Below, piece by piece: positions 1-8,024 of a DNA stretch of 10,972 bases (the stretch's first letter is position 1; every line of letters begins with the position of its first letter). The stretch spans positions 1-10,972 of the forward strand of contig JAYVEG010000209.1 in NCBI GenBank assembly GCA_043748985.1, given 5' to 3'. The notes beneath the pieces are model-generated. The model had not been told where the DNA came from. It saw only the letters and a list, made by a program, of their open reading frames with translations, and searched no databases. The position numbers were made by a program, and so were the translations under genes. Origin of the DNA: JBBROS01 sp043748985. GTDB lineage: Bacteria > Pseudomonadota > Alphaproteobacteria > Acetobacterales > Acetobacteraceae.

Positions 1-717
1 CTGGCGGCGATCCGGCCTGTCGCCGGCCGCGTCGTGCTGTCCGGGATCGGCGATGCCGGGTTGGCGGCGGTTCGGGCGGCGGGCGGCATCGTGGTCGGCC
101 TGCACACCCGTGCGGCGCCGTATGCCTCGCTCGACCCGACAAAGGCGCCGCTCGAGTTTATGAGCCGGAATGCCCGCGCGCAGCTCCGCCGTTCGGATCG
201 ATCGTATGCGGCCGCCGGGCCGATCGTAGCGGAGCGGGCCGAGACGGCAGCCTGTGCCCTGGATTGGCTGGATCGGTTGGTCGCATGGCATCGCGCCACC
301 TGGGGTGGCCGCGCCATCGAAAGCGGCTTTCTTGCGCCGCCCGTGCAGCGGTTTCATCGCGCGTTGGTCGCGCGTGGCGTGCCGGGGGGGAGCGTGGACG
401 TGCTGCGCATTGCAGCCGGGGCGCGGGTTATCGGGTATCTTCTCAACCTTCGCGCGCATGGACGGGTTCATGCGTATCAGAGCGGCTTCGACTATGACAG
501 CGCGGGATTGCACGAGAAGCCGGGCCTGTCGTGCCATCACGCTGCCATGCAGCGCGCGCGCGCGCTGGGCGACCGGGAGTATGACTTCCTGGCCGGTGAT
601 TCCCGTTACAAGCGCAGCCTGGCCACGGCGTCGCGCGACCTTCACTGGCTGGTCTGGAAGCCGCGTCCCGTTCTTTTCGGGATCGAACTGCAGCTGCGTC
701 GGCTATTGCGGCGGTAG
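1..717 (+). CDS. GNAT-family acyltransferase, BioF2/FemAB-like (3' part; start lies upstream)
   Basis: The frame is open from the first base to a TAG at 715-717, so this is the C-terminal 238 residues of a longer protein. A GTG at 34 is only an internal candidate start. Near the C-terminus a run YQSGFDYDS is followed by HEKPGLSCHHAAMQRA, then YDFLAGDSRYKRSLA. This order resembles the second half of the acetyltransferase domain called BioF2-like or Acetyltransf_6, related to FemAB and CelD proteins. Members transfer acyl or aminoacyl groups in cell-envelope, exopolysaccharide or peptidoglycan-linked processes. The substrate here is unknown. The protein ends in a basic tail rich in Leu and Arg. 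It is separated from urtA by 176 bases holding a separate sigma-54 promoter, so it is probably not part of the urea operon. Family assignment is fairly sure; the function is not. Confidence 0.8.
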   Translation: MAAIRPVAGRVVLSGIGDAGLAAVRAAGGIVVGLHTRAAPYASLDPTKAPLEFMSRNARAQLRRSDRSYAAAGPIVAERAETAACALDWLDRLVAWHRATWGGRAIESGFLAPPVQRFHRALVARGVPGGSVDVLRIAAGARVIGYLLNLRAHGRVHAYQSGFDYDSAGLHEKPGLSCHHAAMQRARALGDREYDFLAGDSRYKRSLATASRDLHWLVWKPRPVLFGIELQLRRLLRR

Positions 718-753
718 GCTGCCCAATCCGGCATCACGCGCATCGGTTTAGGG

Positions 754-780
754 CAGGCCTTGATGCCTGTTGTTCAGGCA
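754..780. promoter_or_regulatory. Inverted-repeat cluster upstream of the urtA promoter (possible activator site or weak terminator)
   Basis: A 17-bp perfect dyad, TGCCTG-N5-CAGGCA, spans 764-780. A further CAGGC at 754-758 can pair with GCCTG at 765-769, giving three alternating half-sites. The dyad centre at 772 lies about 82 bp upstream of the predicted sigma-54 start, a usual distance for an enhancer-binding protein. Its geometry (6-N5-6) matches NtrC sites, but the half-site differs from the NtrC consensus TGCACC, so binding by NtrC is not shown. An alternative is a weak terminator of the preceding acyltransferase gene: a 5-7 bp stem (754-769) followed by TTGTTC. Confidence 0.4.
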
Positions 781-827
781 ACGCGTCTGTTGTTCACGAT
801 TTCCAGAGCATGGAAACCGGTGCGGAT

Positions 828-843
828 TGGCACACAAGTTGCA
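828..843 (+). promoter_or_regulatory. Sigma-54 (RpoN) -24/-12 promoter of the urt operon
   Basis: The sequence reads TGGCAC, five bases (ACAAG), then TTGCA. This matches the sigma-54 consensus TGGCAC-N5-TTGCW at every fixed position, and a T precedes it as preferred. The invariant GG (829-830) and GC (841-842) are correctly spaced. Transcription should begin near 854, leaving about 40 bases of leader before the urtA ATG at 894. Sigma-54 promoters need an ATP-driven activator; for a urea transporter the expected one is NtrC under nitrogen limitation. The motif is seen directly; the regulator is inferred. Confidence 0.82.
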
Positions 844-893
844 CCCTTGGCGCCACACGCCGAATTCACGGCACGATGGGGGAGAGTTAAGAC

Positions 894-2201
894 ATGGTTT
901 CTGTTAGCAACTGGCTACTGGGCGCGGGCTTTGCCGCGGTCGCGGCCGTCGGGGCAACGGTCGGCCTGGTCAATCCGGCCGTCGCACAGACGGAGCCGGT
1001 CAAGATCGGCATCCTGCACAGCCTGTCGGGCACCATGGCGATCAGCGAGACCACGCTGAAGGACGTCATGCTGATGCTGATCGACGAGCAGAACAAGAAG
1101 GGCGGCGTGCTGGGCCGCAAGCTCGAGGCCGTCGTCGTCGACCCCGCGAGCAACTGGCCGCTGTTCGCCGAGAAGGCCCGCGAGCTGATCACGGTGAACA
1201 AGGTTGCCGTCGTGTTCGGCTGCTGGACCTCGGTGTCGCGCAAGTCCGTGCTGCCGGTGTTCGAGGAAACCGGCAACATCCTGTTCTATCCCGTCCAGTA
1301 TGAGGGCGAGGAGAGCAGCAAGAACGTATTCTACACGGGCGCCGCTCCGAACCAGCAGGCGATCCCGGCCGTCGACTACCTGATGGCCGAGGAGAAGGTG
1401 CAGCGCTGGGTGCTGGCCGGGACCGACTATGTCTATCCGCGCACGACCAACAAGATCCTGGAGGCCTATTTGAAGGCCAAGGGCGTGAAGCAGGAAGACA
1501 TCCTGACCAACTACACGCCGTTCGGTCATAGCGACTGGCAGACGATCGTCGCCGACATCAAGAAGTTCGGTAGCGCCGGCAAGAAGACGGCCGTGGTCTC
1601 TACCATCAACGGCGACGCCAACGTGCCGTTTTACAAGGAGCTCGGCAACCAGGGCATCAAGGCGACCGACATTCCGGTGGTGGCCTTCAGCGTCGGCGAG
1701 GAAGAACTTGCCGGCATCGACACGAAGCCGTTGCTGGGCCACCTGGCCGCCTGGAACTACTTCATGAGCGTCGACAACGCCGACAACAAGGCGTTCATCG
1801 CCAAGTGGCAGGCGTTCACCAAGAACCCGAAGCGCGTCACCAACGACCCCATGGAAGCTCATGTCATCGGGTTCGCCATGTGGGTGAAGGCTGTCGAGAA
1901 GGCCGGCAGCTTCGAGCCTGCGAAGGTGATCGATGCCATGATCGGCGTGGCTGTCCCGAACCTGTCGGGCGGTCTGTCGGCCATGATGCCGAACCACCAC
2001 ATCACGAAGCCGGTCCTGATCGGCGAGATCATGGCCAATGGCCAGTTCAACATCGTGTCGTCTACGCCCGGCACGATCGTGGCCCAGGAGTGGTCACCCT
2101 ACCTCGAGGGTTCGCGCGACCTGATCGCCGATTGGCGGAGCCCGATGTCTTGCGGGAACTTCAACGTGAAGACCGGCAAGTGCGGTGGCGCCAGCAAGTA
2201 A
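894..2201 (+). CDS. urtA: Urea ABC transporter, periplasmic urea-binding protein UrtA
   Basis: This is the high-affinity receptor that captures urea in the periplasm and delivers it to the UrtBC permease. The 435-residue length is normal for UrtA. A signal peptide (hydrophobic residues 8-26) ends in PAVA, with likely cleavage after Ala31. The mature part begins with a beta-strand (VKIGILHSLSGTMAIS) of the Leu/Ile/Val-type periplasmic binding fold and keeps UrtA hallmarks: KKGGVLGRKLEAVVVDPAS, FGCWTSVSRKSV (Cys110), FYPVQYEGEESS and YTGAAPNQQAIPA. The C-terminus DWRSPMSCGNFN is also typical. The ATG is fixed by an in-frame TAA six bases upstream (888-890) and by a strong Shine-Dalgarno GGGGGAGAG at 878-886. 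The signal peptide's n-region has no Lys or Arg, which is unusual. It is the first gene of urtABCDE, behind a sigma-54 promoter. Confidence 0.97.
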   Translation: MVSVSNWLLGAGFAAVAAVGATVGLVNPAVAQTEPVKIGILHSLSGTMAISETTLKDVMLMLIDEQNKKGGVLGRKLEAVVVDPASNWPLFAEKARELITVNKVAVVFGCWTSVSRKSVLPVFEETGNILFYPVQYEGEESSKNVFYTGAAPNQQAIPAVDYLMAEEKVQRWVLAGTDYVYPRTTNKILEAYLKAKGVKQEDILTNYTPFGHSDWQTIVADIKKFGSAGKKTAVVSTINGDANVPFYKELGNQGIKATDIPVVAFSVGEEELAGIDTKPLLGHLAAWNYFMSVDNADNKAFIAKWQAFTKNPKRVTNDPMEAHVIGFAMWVKAVEKAGSFEPAKVIDAMIGVAVPNLSGGLSAMMPNHHITKPVLIGEIMANGQFNIVSSTPGTIVAQEWSPYLEGSRDLIADWRSPMSCGNFNVKTGKCGGASK

Positions 2202-2211
2202 CCGACCTCTG

Positions 2212-2251
2212 CTCCCTCTCCCGCTTGCGGGAGAGGGTTGGGGTGAGGGTG
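2212..2251. repeat. Dispersed palindromic repeat (REP-like) forming a hairpin between urtA and urtB
   Basis: Perfect arms CCCTCTCCCGC (2214-2224) and GCGGGAGAGGG (2227-2237) flank TT, so RNA would form a 10-11 bp GC-rich stem with a tight loop. The tail TTGGGGTGAGGGTG follows. The combination GAGAGGG-TTGGGGTGAGGG is recognised as a common intergenic repeat in proteobacterial genomes; I judge this from memory of the motif, not a search. No U-tract follows, so it is not a classical terminator. Sitting just after the urtA stop in an otherwise overlapping operon, it probably protects the 3' end of a urtA-only transcript and so lowers urtBCDE relative to urtA (inference). Confidence 0.8.
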
Positions 2252-2271
2252 TCGAACGGCAAGGATCACTG

Positions 2272-3831
2272 ATGCGCCTTCTAGCCCTCGTCTTTCTTCT
2301 TCTGACCACCTCGGCGCACGCGGAAACCCCTGGGGTCGCCCTACTCGGCGGCGGCTTCGACGATGTCCGCCGCGGCATCGAGACGCTTGCCACCTCCGGC
2401 AGCCCCCGTGCCGCCCCGTTGCTGGATGCGCTGACCGCCGGGCGGCTTTTCACGCGCAGCAACGGCGGGCCCGTCATCAAGGACGGCGACGCCTATGCCG
2501 ACGCCGACACCGGCATCCCTGTGGCCGACGCGGCCGGCCTGCGCGCCGTGCGCAGCAACAACACCGTGCGCCGCGCGCTGGAAGCCGCCCAGGGCGCGTT
2601 GCAGCTGTTCGCGCCCGATCCTGGCACCCGCGCCGCCGCCGCCGCCGCGGTGTTCAAGTCGCGTGACGCCGCCGCCCTGCCTGCCCTCGACCGCGCCATC
2701 GCCGCGGAAAAGGACAGCTCCGTCCGCGCCAGCATGCAGGACGCCCGCGCCGCGGCGCTGCTGGCCAGGCCCGAGGCGGCCGAGCCCGACCGGCTCGCTG
2801 CCATCGCCCGGCTCCGCGAGCGCGGCGACCTCGATGCCCGCGCGATCCTGGCCTCGCTACCGCCGCAGACACCCGCCGTCACCGCCGCCGCGGCAGATGC
2901 GGTCACCAGCATCGACCGCCTGCTGCAGATCTGGAACCTGGCCCAGGCCGCCTTCTACGGTGTCAGCCTCGGATCTGTCCTGCTGCTGGCTGCCACCGGG
3001 CTCGCGATCACGTTCGGCGTCATGGGTGTCATCAACATGGCGCATGGCGAGATGGTTATGATCGGCGCCTACGTGACGTTCATGGTGCAGGAGGTCATCA
3101 AGGCCCACGTGCCCGGTCTGTTCGGCGCCAGCCTGTTCATCGCCATCCCGCTGGCCTTCCTGGTCTCCGGGGGCATCGGCGTGCTGATCGAGCGGGGGTT
3201 GATCCGCTTTCTGTATGGCCGTCCGCTCGAAACGCTGCTTGCCACCTTCGGGCTGTCGCTCGTGTTGCAGCAGGCGGTGCGCTCGCTGTTCGGCCCCACC
3301 AACCGCGAGGTCGGCACGCCGGCCTGGATGAGCGGCTATGGCAAGGTCGGACAGCTGACGCTGACGTATAACCGGGTCGCCATCATCGTCTTCGCCGTCG
3401 TGGTGCTATTCTCGCTGATGGCCGTGCTGCGCTACACGTCGCTCGGTCTTCGGATGCGCGCCGTGACGCAAAATCGGCGGATGGCGAGTGCGATGGGCAT
3501 CCGCACGCCTTGGATCGACGCGCTGACGTTCGGGCTCGGCTCGGGTGTTGCGGGTATGGCCGGGGTTGCGCTCAGCCAGATCGACAACGTCAGCCCCAAC
3601 CTGGGGCAGGGTTATATCATCGACAGCTTCATGGTGGTGGTGTTCGGGGGCGTCGGCAATTTGTGGGGCACCGCGGTCGGGGCGCTGACGTTGGGCGTGG
3701 TCAACAAGTTCCTGGAGCCCGTGGCCGGGGCGGTGCTGGGCAAGATCGTGGTGCTGGTGCTGCTGATCCTGTTCATTCAGCGCAAGCCGCGGGGGATTTT
3801 TCCGCTCAAGGGCCGGGCGGTGGAGGCATGA
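2272..3831 (+). CDS. urtB: Urea ABC transporter, permease UrtB (LivH-type)
   Basis: This is one of two inner-membrane subunits that form the urea channel with UrtC. The 519 residues show the two-part structure usual for proteobacterial UrtB. A signal sequence (residues 1-17, ending AHA) leads into an Ala-rich periplasmic helical region of about 200 residues. The branched-chain-amino-acid-type permease domain begins near residue 220 and carries ITFGVMGVINMAHGE at about 245-259 and RAVTQNRRMASAMGI in a cytoplasmic loop. The start at 2272 is preferred because AAGGAT (2261-2266) precedes it and it gives a clean signal peptide. An in-frame GTG at 2185 would translate the urtA end and the repeat. 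Five GCC codons in a row (2632-2646) encode part of a six-Ala stretch. The stop overlaps the urtC start (ATGA). Confidence 0.96.
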   Translation: MRLLALVFLLLTTSAHAETPGVALLGGGFDDVRRGIETLATSGSPRAAPLLDALTAGRLFTRSNGGPVIKDGDAYADADTGIPVADAAGLRAVRSNNTVRRALEAAQGALQLFAPDPGTRAAAAAAVFKSRDAAALPALDRAIAAEKDSSVRASMQDARAAALLARPEAAEPDRLAAIARLRERGDLDARAILASLPPQTPAVTAAAADAVTSIDRLLQIWNLAQAAFYGVSLGSVLLLAATGLAITFGVMGVINMAHGEMVMIGAYVTFMVQEVIKAHVPGLFGASLFIAIPLAFLVSGGIGVLIERGLIRFLYGRPLETLLATFGLSLVLQQAVRSLFGPTNREVGTPAWMSGYGKVGQLTLTYNRVAIIVFAVVVLFSLMAVLRYTSLGLRMRAVTQNRRMASAMGIRTPWIDALTFGLGSGVAGMAGVALSQIDNVSPNLGQGYIIDSFMVVVFGGVGNLWGTAVGALTLGVVNKFLEPVAGAVLGKIVVLVLLILFIQRKPRGIFPLKGRAVEA

Positions 3832-4948
3832 AGCTCGCGACTCCCGTCACCCTCACGCTCGTGCTTGGCGGGGCCATGCTGCTCGCGGTCCTCAACCTCG
3901 GCACCGCGCCCGGCAGCGCCGTGCATGTGCCGACCTATGTCGTCTCGCTGGTCGGCAAGTATCTGTCCTTTGCCATCCTCGCGCTGGCCGTCGACCTGGT
4001 GTGGGGTTTCGGCGGCATCCTGAGCCTGGGTCATGCGGCGTTCTTCGCGCTGGGTGGCTACGGGATGGGCATGTATCTGCTGCGGCAGATCGGCACCCGC
4101 GGCCAGTACGGCAACGCGCTGCCGGACTTCATGGTGTTCCTGAACTACAAGGAGCTGCCCTGGTATTGGCTCGGTTTCGACATCTTCCCGTTTGCCATCC
4201 TGATGGCGCTGGTGGTTCCGGCGATCCTTGCGGCGGTGTTCGGGTGGCTCGCGTTCCGCAGCCGGGTCACGGGGGTTTACCTATCCATCATCACCCAGGC
4301 GCTGACCTACGCGCTGCTGCTGGCGTTTTTCCGCAACGACATGGGGTTCGGCGGCAATAACGGCCTGACCGACTTCAAGGAGATCATCGGGTTCCCACTG
4401 CAGGCCGACACCACCCGATGCGGGCTGCTGGTGATCACGGCCGCCATTCTGTCAGGGCTCTATCTCACCGCCCGCTGGGTCACCCGGTCGCGTTTCGGCA
4501 AGATCCTGATCGCCGTGCGCGATGCGGAATCCCGCACGCGCTTCCTCGGCTACCGACCCGAGCACTACAAGCTGGTGGTCTGGACTGTCTCCGCCGTCAT
4601 GGCGGCCATCGGCGGGGCGCTGTATGTCCCGCAGGTCGGCATCATCAACCCGGGCGAGTTTGCGCCGCAGAACTCCATCGAGGCCGTGATCTGGGTCGCC
4701 GTCGGCGGCCGCGGCACGCTGTATGGCGCGATTCTGGGGGCGGTGCTGGTCAACGCGGCCAAGACCATCCTGACCGGCCAGTTTCCGGAGATCTGGCTGT
4801 TCGCGCTCGGCGGCCTGTTCATCGCCGTCACGCTGTTCCTGCCACGCGGCATCGTCGGGCTGGTGCGGATGCGGGCGGCGGCGGACGATCCGCCGTTGCC
4901 AGCCGTCCCGCACATCAGCGAGGAAGACGTCGTTTCCGAGGTGAAGGC

Positions 4949-4952
<4 letters not shown>
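3828..4952 (+). CDS. urtC: Urea ABC transporter, permease UrtC (LivM-type)
   Basis: This is the second membrane subunit of the urea importer, 374 residues long, a normal size for UrtC. It is hydrophobic throughout, with several predicted membrane helices. The LivM-family motif WGFGGILSLGHAAFFALGGY starts at residue 59. Other conserved parts are GNNGLTDF, the cytoplasmic loop FGKILIAVRDAESRTRFLGY that should contact the ATPases, and VGGRGTLYGAILGA near the end. The last 25 residues or so form an acidic soluble tail. The ATG at 3828 overlaps the urtB stop as ATGA, indicating translational coupling; GGAGG just upstream (3822-3826) lies within urtB. An in-frame upstream reading to 3510 lies wholly inside urtB and is not a credible start. 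Confidence 0.96.
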
Positions 4953-5705
<753 letters not shown>

Positions 5706-5716
<11 letters not shown>

Positions 5717-6410
5717 ATTGCGCGTCGAGGGCGTCAACCTGCTCTATGGCGCCGCCATCGCGCTGCGGAACGTGTCGCTGAACGCCACCATCGGCCAGGT
5801 AACGTGCATCCTGGGCCGTAACGGGGTGGGCAAGACCAGCCTGATGCGGGCCATCACGGGCGCCCATCCGGTCGCGTCCGGCAGCATTACCTGGAACGGC
5901 GAGATCATCACGCGGTTGCCGACCTACGCGCGGGCCCAGCGCGGCATCTCCTGGGTGCCGCAGGGCCGCGACATCTTCCCGCTGCTGACGGTGCGGGAGA
6001 ACCTGGAAACCGGCTTTGCCGTGCTGCCCCGGCGCGAGCGGCGCATCGACGACGAGATCTTCGAGCTTTTTCCCATTTTGAAGACCATGCTCCGTCGTCG
6101 CGGCGGCGACCTATCCGGCGGCCAGCAGCAGCAGCTTGCTATCGCCCGCGCGCTGATCATGAAGCCCCGGCTGCTGGTGCTGGATGAACCCACTGAGGGC
6201 ATCCAGCCCAGCATCATCAAGGACATCGGCCGGGTCATCGCGCTGCTTCGCAGCCGCGGCAGCATGGCGATCGTGCTGGTGGAGCAATACTACGATTTTG
6301 CCCGCGAGCTGGCGGACACCATGTGCATCATGGACCGGGGCGACATCGTGCTGAACGGGCCGCCGAACCGCCTGGACGAGAACGAGGTGCGGCGGCGGCT
6401 TTCGGTGTAG
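5706..6410 (+). CDS. urtE: Urea ABC transporter, ATP-binding protein UrtE (LivF-type)
   Basis: This is the second ATPase of the urea importer, expected to pair with UrtD on the UrtBC loops. The 234 residues are typical. Walker A is GRNGVGKTS at 37-45, the signature is LSGGQQQQLAIARAL from residue 136, and Walker B LLVLDEPTEGI begins near 156. The LivF-type WVPQGRDIFPLLTVRENL is present. The start is a TTG at 5706, inside the end of urtD. The frame is closed by TGA at 5691-5693 and there is no ATG or GTG before the Walker A region. GAGG at 5696-5699 sits six bases upstream. The rare start plus overlap implies translation coupled to urtD. It is the last gene of the operon; no clear terminator is seen in the 37 bases after it. 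Confidence 0.95.
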
Positions 6411-6447
6411 CCACAGCGGCGCGTTGCCTGGTCATACCGCGGCGCTG

Positions 6448-7893
6448 CTATCGCGCCCATTCGATCAGCGCCATGCGGACCTGCGCCACCACGTCGGCCC
6501 AGTCGTTCGGCGCCGTCTGGCGGAACACCCGGACCGTTGGATACCAGGGGCTGTCGATCCGGTCGCGCAGCCACCGCCAGCAGCCGCGATGGCGGGACAG
6601 CAGCCAGACCGGCTTGCCGAGCGTCGCCGCCAGATGGGCCACGGCCGTGTCGACGCTGATCACCAGATCCAGTCCGGCCGCCACCGCGGCCGTATCGGCC
6701 ATGTCCCGCACGCCGCCCATCAGGTCCACGATCCCGGGCCGTCCGCCGGCCCCAAGCTGCAGCCCGAACATCGTCACACCGGGAATGCCGCACACCCCTG
6801 GCAGAAGCCCCTCCGGCAGGGACCGCTTGGCATCCGCGACGAAACCGCTGCTCCCGGCCCAGGCGATTCCGACCCGCAGACCCGCCTCCTCGATCTTCCG
6901 GGGCGCGACGCCGGCATAGGGCGAGGGCGGCGGCACGCTTGCCCGCGTCGTGCCGAACACGCCCGGCAGGCTCAGCAGCGGTGCGAACGTGTCGAACTCG
7001 GGCAGCACCCCACCCGCGGGGACGACGGCCGCCACGCCCGGCGTTCCTTGGAGCAGGCGCACCAGCGCCGGCTGCACCGCCAGCACCACACGGGCCCCGC
7101 GCGCCGCCACCAGGGGCGCATAGCGGACGAATTGCAGCGTATCGCCCAACCCCTGCTCGGCATGGAGCAGCACGGTGCCGCCGAGCATGTCCTCCCCGGT
7201 CCAGCGGCGGGCTGCGGGCAACGGTTTCACCCCATTCAGCCCCAGCCGGCCCTCGTATAGACGCCAGGCCTCGTCGGTCAGCTGTCCCTGCACCAGCAAG
7301 GTGGTGGCCAGGTGATGCTGCGCGAACGCCGATCGCGGGGCCAGCGCCAGCGCCTGCCGCGCCGCCGCGGTCGCGTCGTCCATGCGGCCCAGCCCCTCCA
7401 GCGCGATCGACCGGTTTGTCCAGACCGACGGCGACCGCCGATCGACGGCCAGCGCCCGATCCGTCACCGCCAGCGCCTCTGCCCCGCGCCCCAGATCCAG
7501 CAGCACGCAGCTGAGCGTTGCCGCATGTGCCGCACTGGGGTCGGCCGCGAACGCCGCCGCGAGGAACGGCAACGACGCGTCTGCATTGCCATCCGAGAAC
7601 AGGGCGTCGCCCAGTTCGCCCAGCACTCCCGTATTGTCCGGCGCCGCCGTGTGGGCCATGAACAGCGCCCCGATCGCCGGCCCGCGCTGCCCGCAGCCGA
7701 GCAGCGCCTGCGCGTGGAGCCGAAGCAGCCCGGCATCGCCGTCACAGTGTGGCGCCAGCAGCGTTGCCGCGTCCGCGGGCCGCCCCGCCGTGAGCAAGGC
7801 CCGCACCAGGCCCGCCGCCACGGCGGGATCATGCGGCCGGGCCGCCAGCCGACGTTCCCAGGCCGGCACCCCGTGATCCAGACGCTGTGACAT
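6448..7893 (-). CDS. TPR protein with C-terminal family-9-like glycosyltransferase domain
   Basis: The 481-residue protein has two parts. Residues about 15-235 are Ala/Leu-rich helical repeats with tetratricopeptide spacing, for example the segments around GELGDALFSDGNADASLPFL and RSIALEGLGRMDDATAAARQ. From about 240 a glycosyltransferase domain begins with HAEQGLGDTLQFVRYAP (His244). Later come VGIAWAGSS and DLVISVDTAVAHLAATLGKP (Asp415), as in the heptosyltransferase-like (GT9, GT-B) fold. The end WYPTVRVFRQ is typical of TPR-glycosyltransferases frequent in Rhodospirillales. The donor and acceptor are unknown; glycosylation of a surface protein or polysaccharide is likely. The ATG has a purine-rich GAAAGGG (7900-7906) six bases before it. 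The gene is convergent with urtE and divergent from the gene at 8025. Confidence 0.85.
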   Translation of the reverse strand: MSQRLDHGVPAWERRLAARPHDPAVAAGLVRALLTAGRPADAATLLAPHCDGDAGLLRLHAQALLGCGQRGPAIGALFMAHTAAPDNTGVLGELGDALFSDGNADASLPFLAAAFAADPSAAHAATLSCVLLDLGRGAEALAVTDRALAVDRRSPSVWTNRSIALEGLGRMDDATAAARQALALAPRSAFAQHHLATTLLVQGQLTDEAWRLYEGRLGLNGVKPLPAARRWTGEDMLGGTVLLHAEQGLGDTLQFVRYAPLVAARGARVVLAVQPALVRLLQGTPGVAAVVPAGGVLPEFDTFAPLLSLPGVFGTTRASVPPPSPYAGVAPRKIEEAGLRVGIAWAGSSGFVADAKRSLPEGLLPGVCGIPGVTMFGLQLGAGGRPGIVDLMGGVRDMADTAAVAAGLDLVISVDTAVAHLAATLGKPVWLLSRHRGCWRWLRDRIDSPWYPTVRVFRQTAPNDWADVVAQVRMALIEWAR

Positions 7894-8024
7894 GGCGGGC
7901 CCTTTCTGATGCCGGGTCGAACGCTAGTGGCAATCCATGAACGGGCGATAAATGGCTACCGTTTACTCTTCGTTCAGGATGTTGCCCGTAGCTTTGGGCC
8001 GACACACCTAAAGGTCGCGCCAGG
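7894..8024. promoter_or_regulatory. Divergent intergenic region, no certain promoter
   Basis: These 131 bases separate the minus-strand TPR-glycosyltransferase from the plus-strand cassette, so promoters for both should lie here. The stretch 7945-7980 is AT-richer than its surroundings. It contains TTTA-N7-TTCA at 7962-7976, which resembles the CtrA site TTAA-N7-TTAA with two mismatches. No good -35/-10 pair or sigma-54 site is seen. AAGG at 8011-8014 is a plausible ribosome site for the gene at 8025. Confidence 0.35.

Noticed and set aside
806..823. Possible NtrC site GCATGG-AAACC-GGTGC close to the sigma-54 promoter
   Set aside because: Only the GGTGC half fits, spacing is one base off the consensus dyad, and it lies only about 40 bp from the predicted start.
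915..2000. Long open frame antisense to urtA (361 codons), and a similar one antisense to urtC/urtD at 4565-5737
   Set aside because: Both are shadows of strongly conserved transporter genes and show no domain or convincing ribosome site.
2212..2251. Hairpin read as an intrinsic terminator of urtA
   Set aside because: No T-run follows the stem, and the downstream genes clearly belong to the same transporter.
2185..2271. Upstream extension of urtB starting at a GTG inside urtA
   Set aside because: It would translate the dispersed repeat into a Leu/Pro/Gly-rich leader, remove the signal peptide from the N-terminus and overlap urtA; the ATG at 2272 has its own ribosome site.
6411..6447. GC-rich near-repeats CAGCGGCGC and GCGGCGCTG as a bidirectional terminator between the convergent genes
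   Set aside because: Only five base pairs form before mismatches, and there is no T-tract on either side.
7944..7952. GGCGATAAA resembling the -10 element of flagellar sigma-28 promoters
   Set aside because: No acceptable TAAAGTTT-like -35 element is found at the required spacing.
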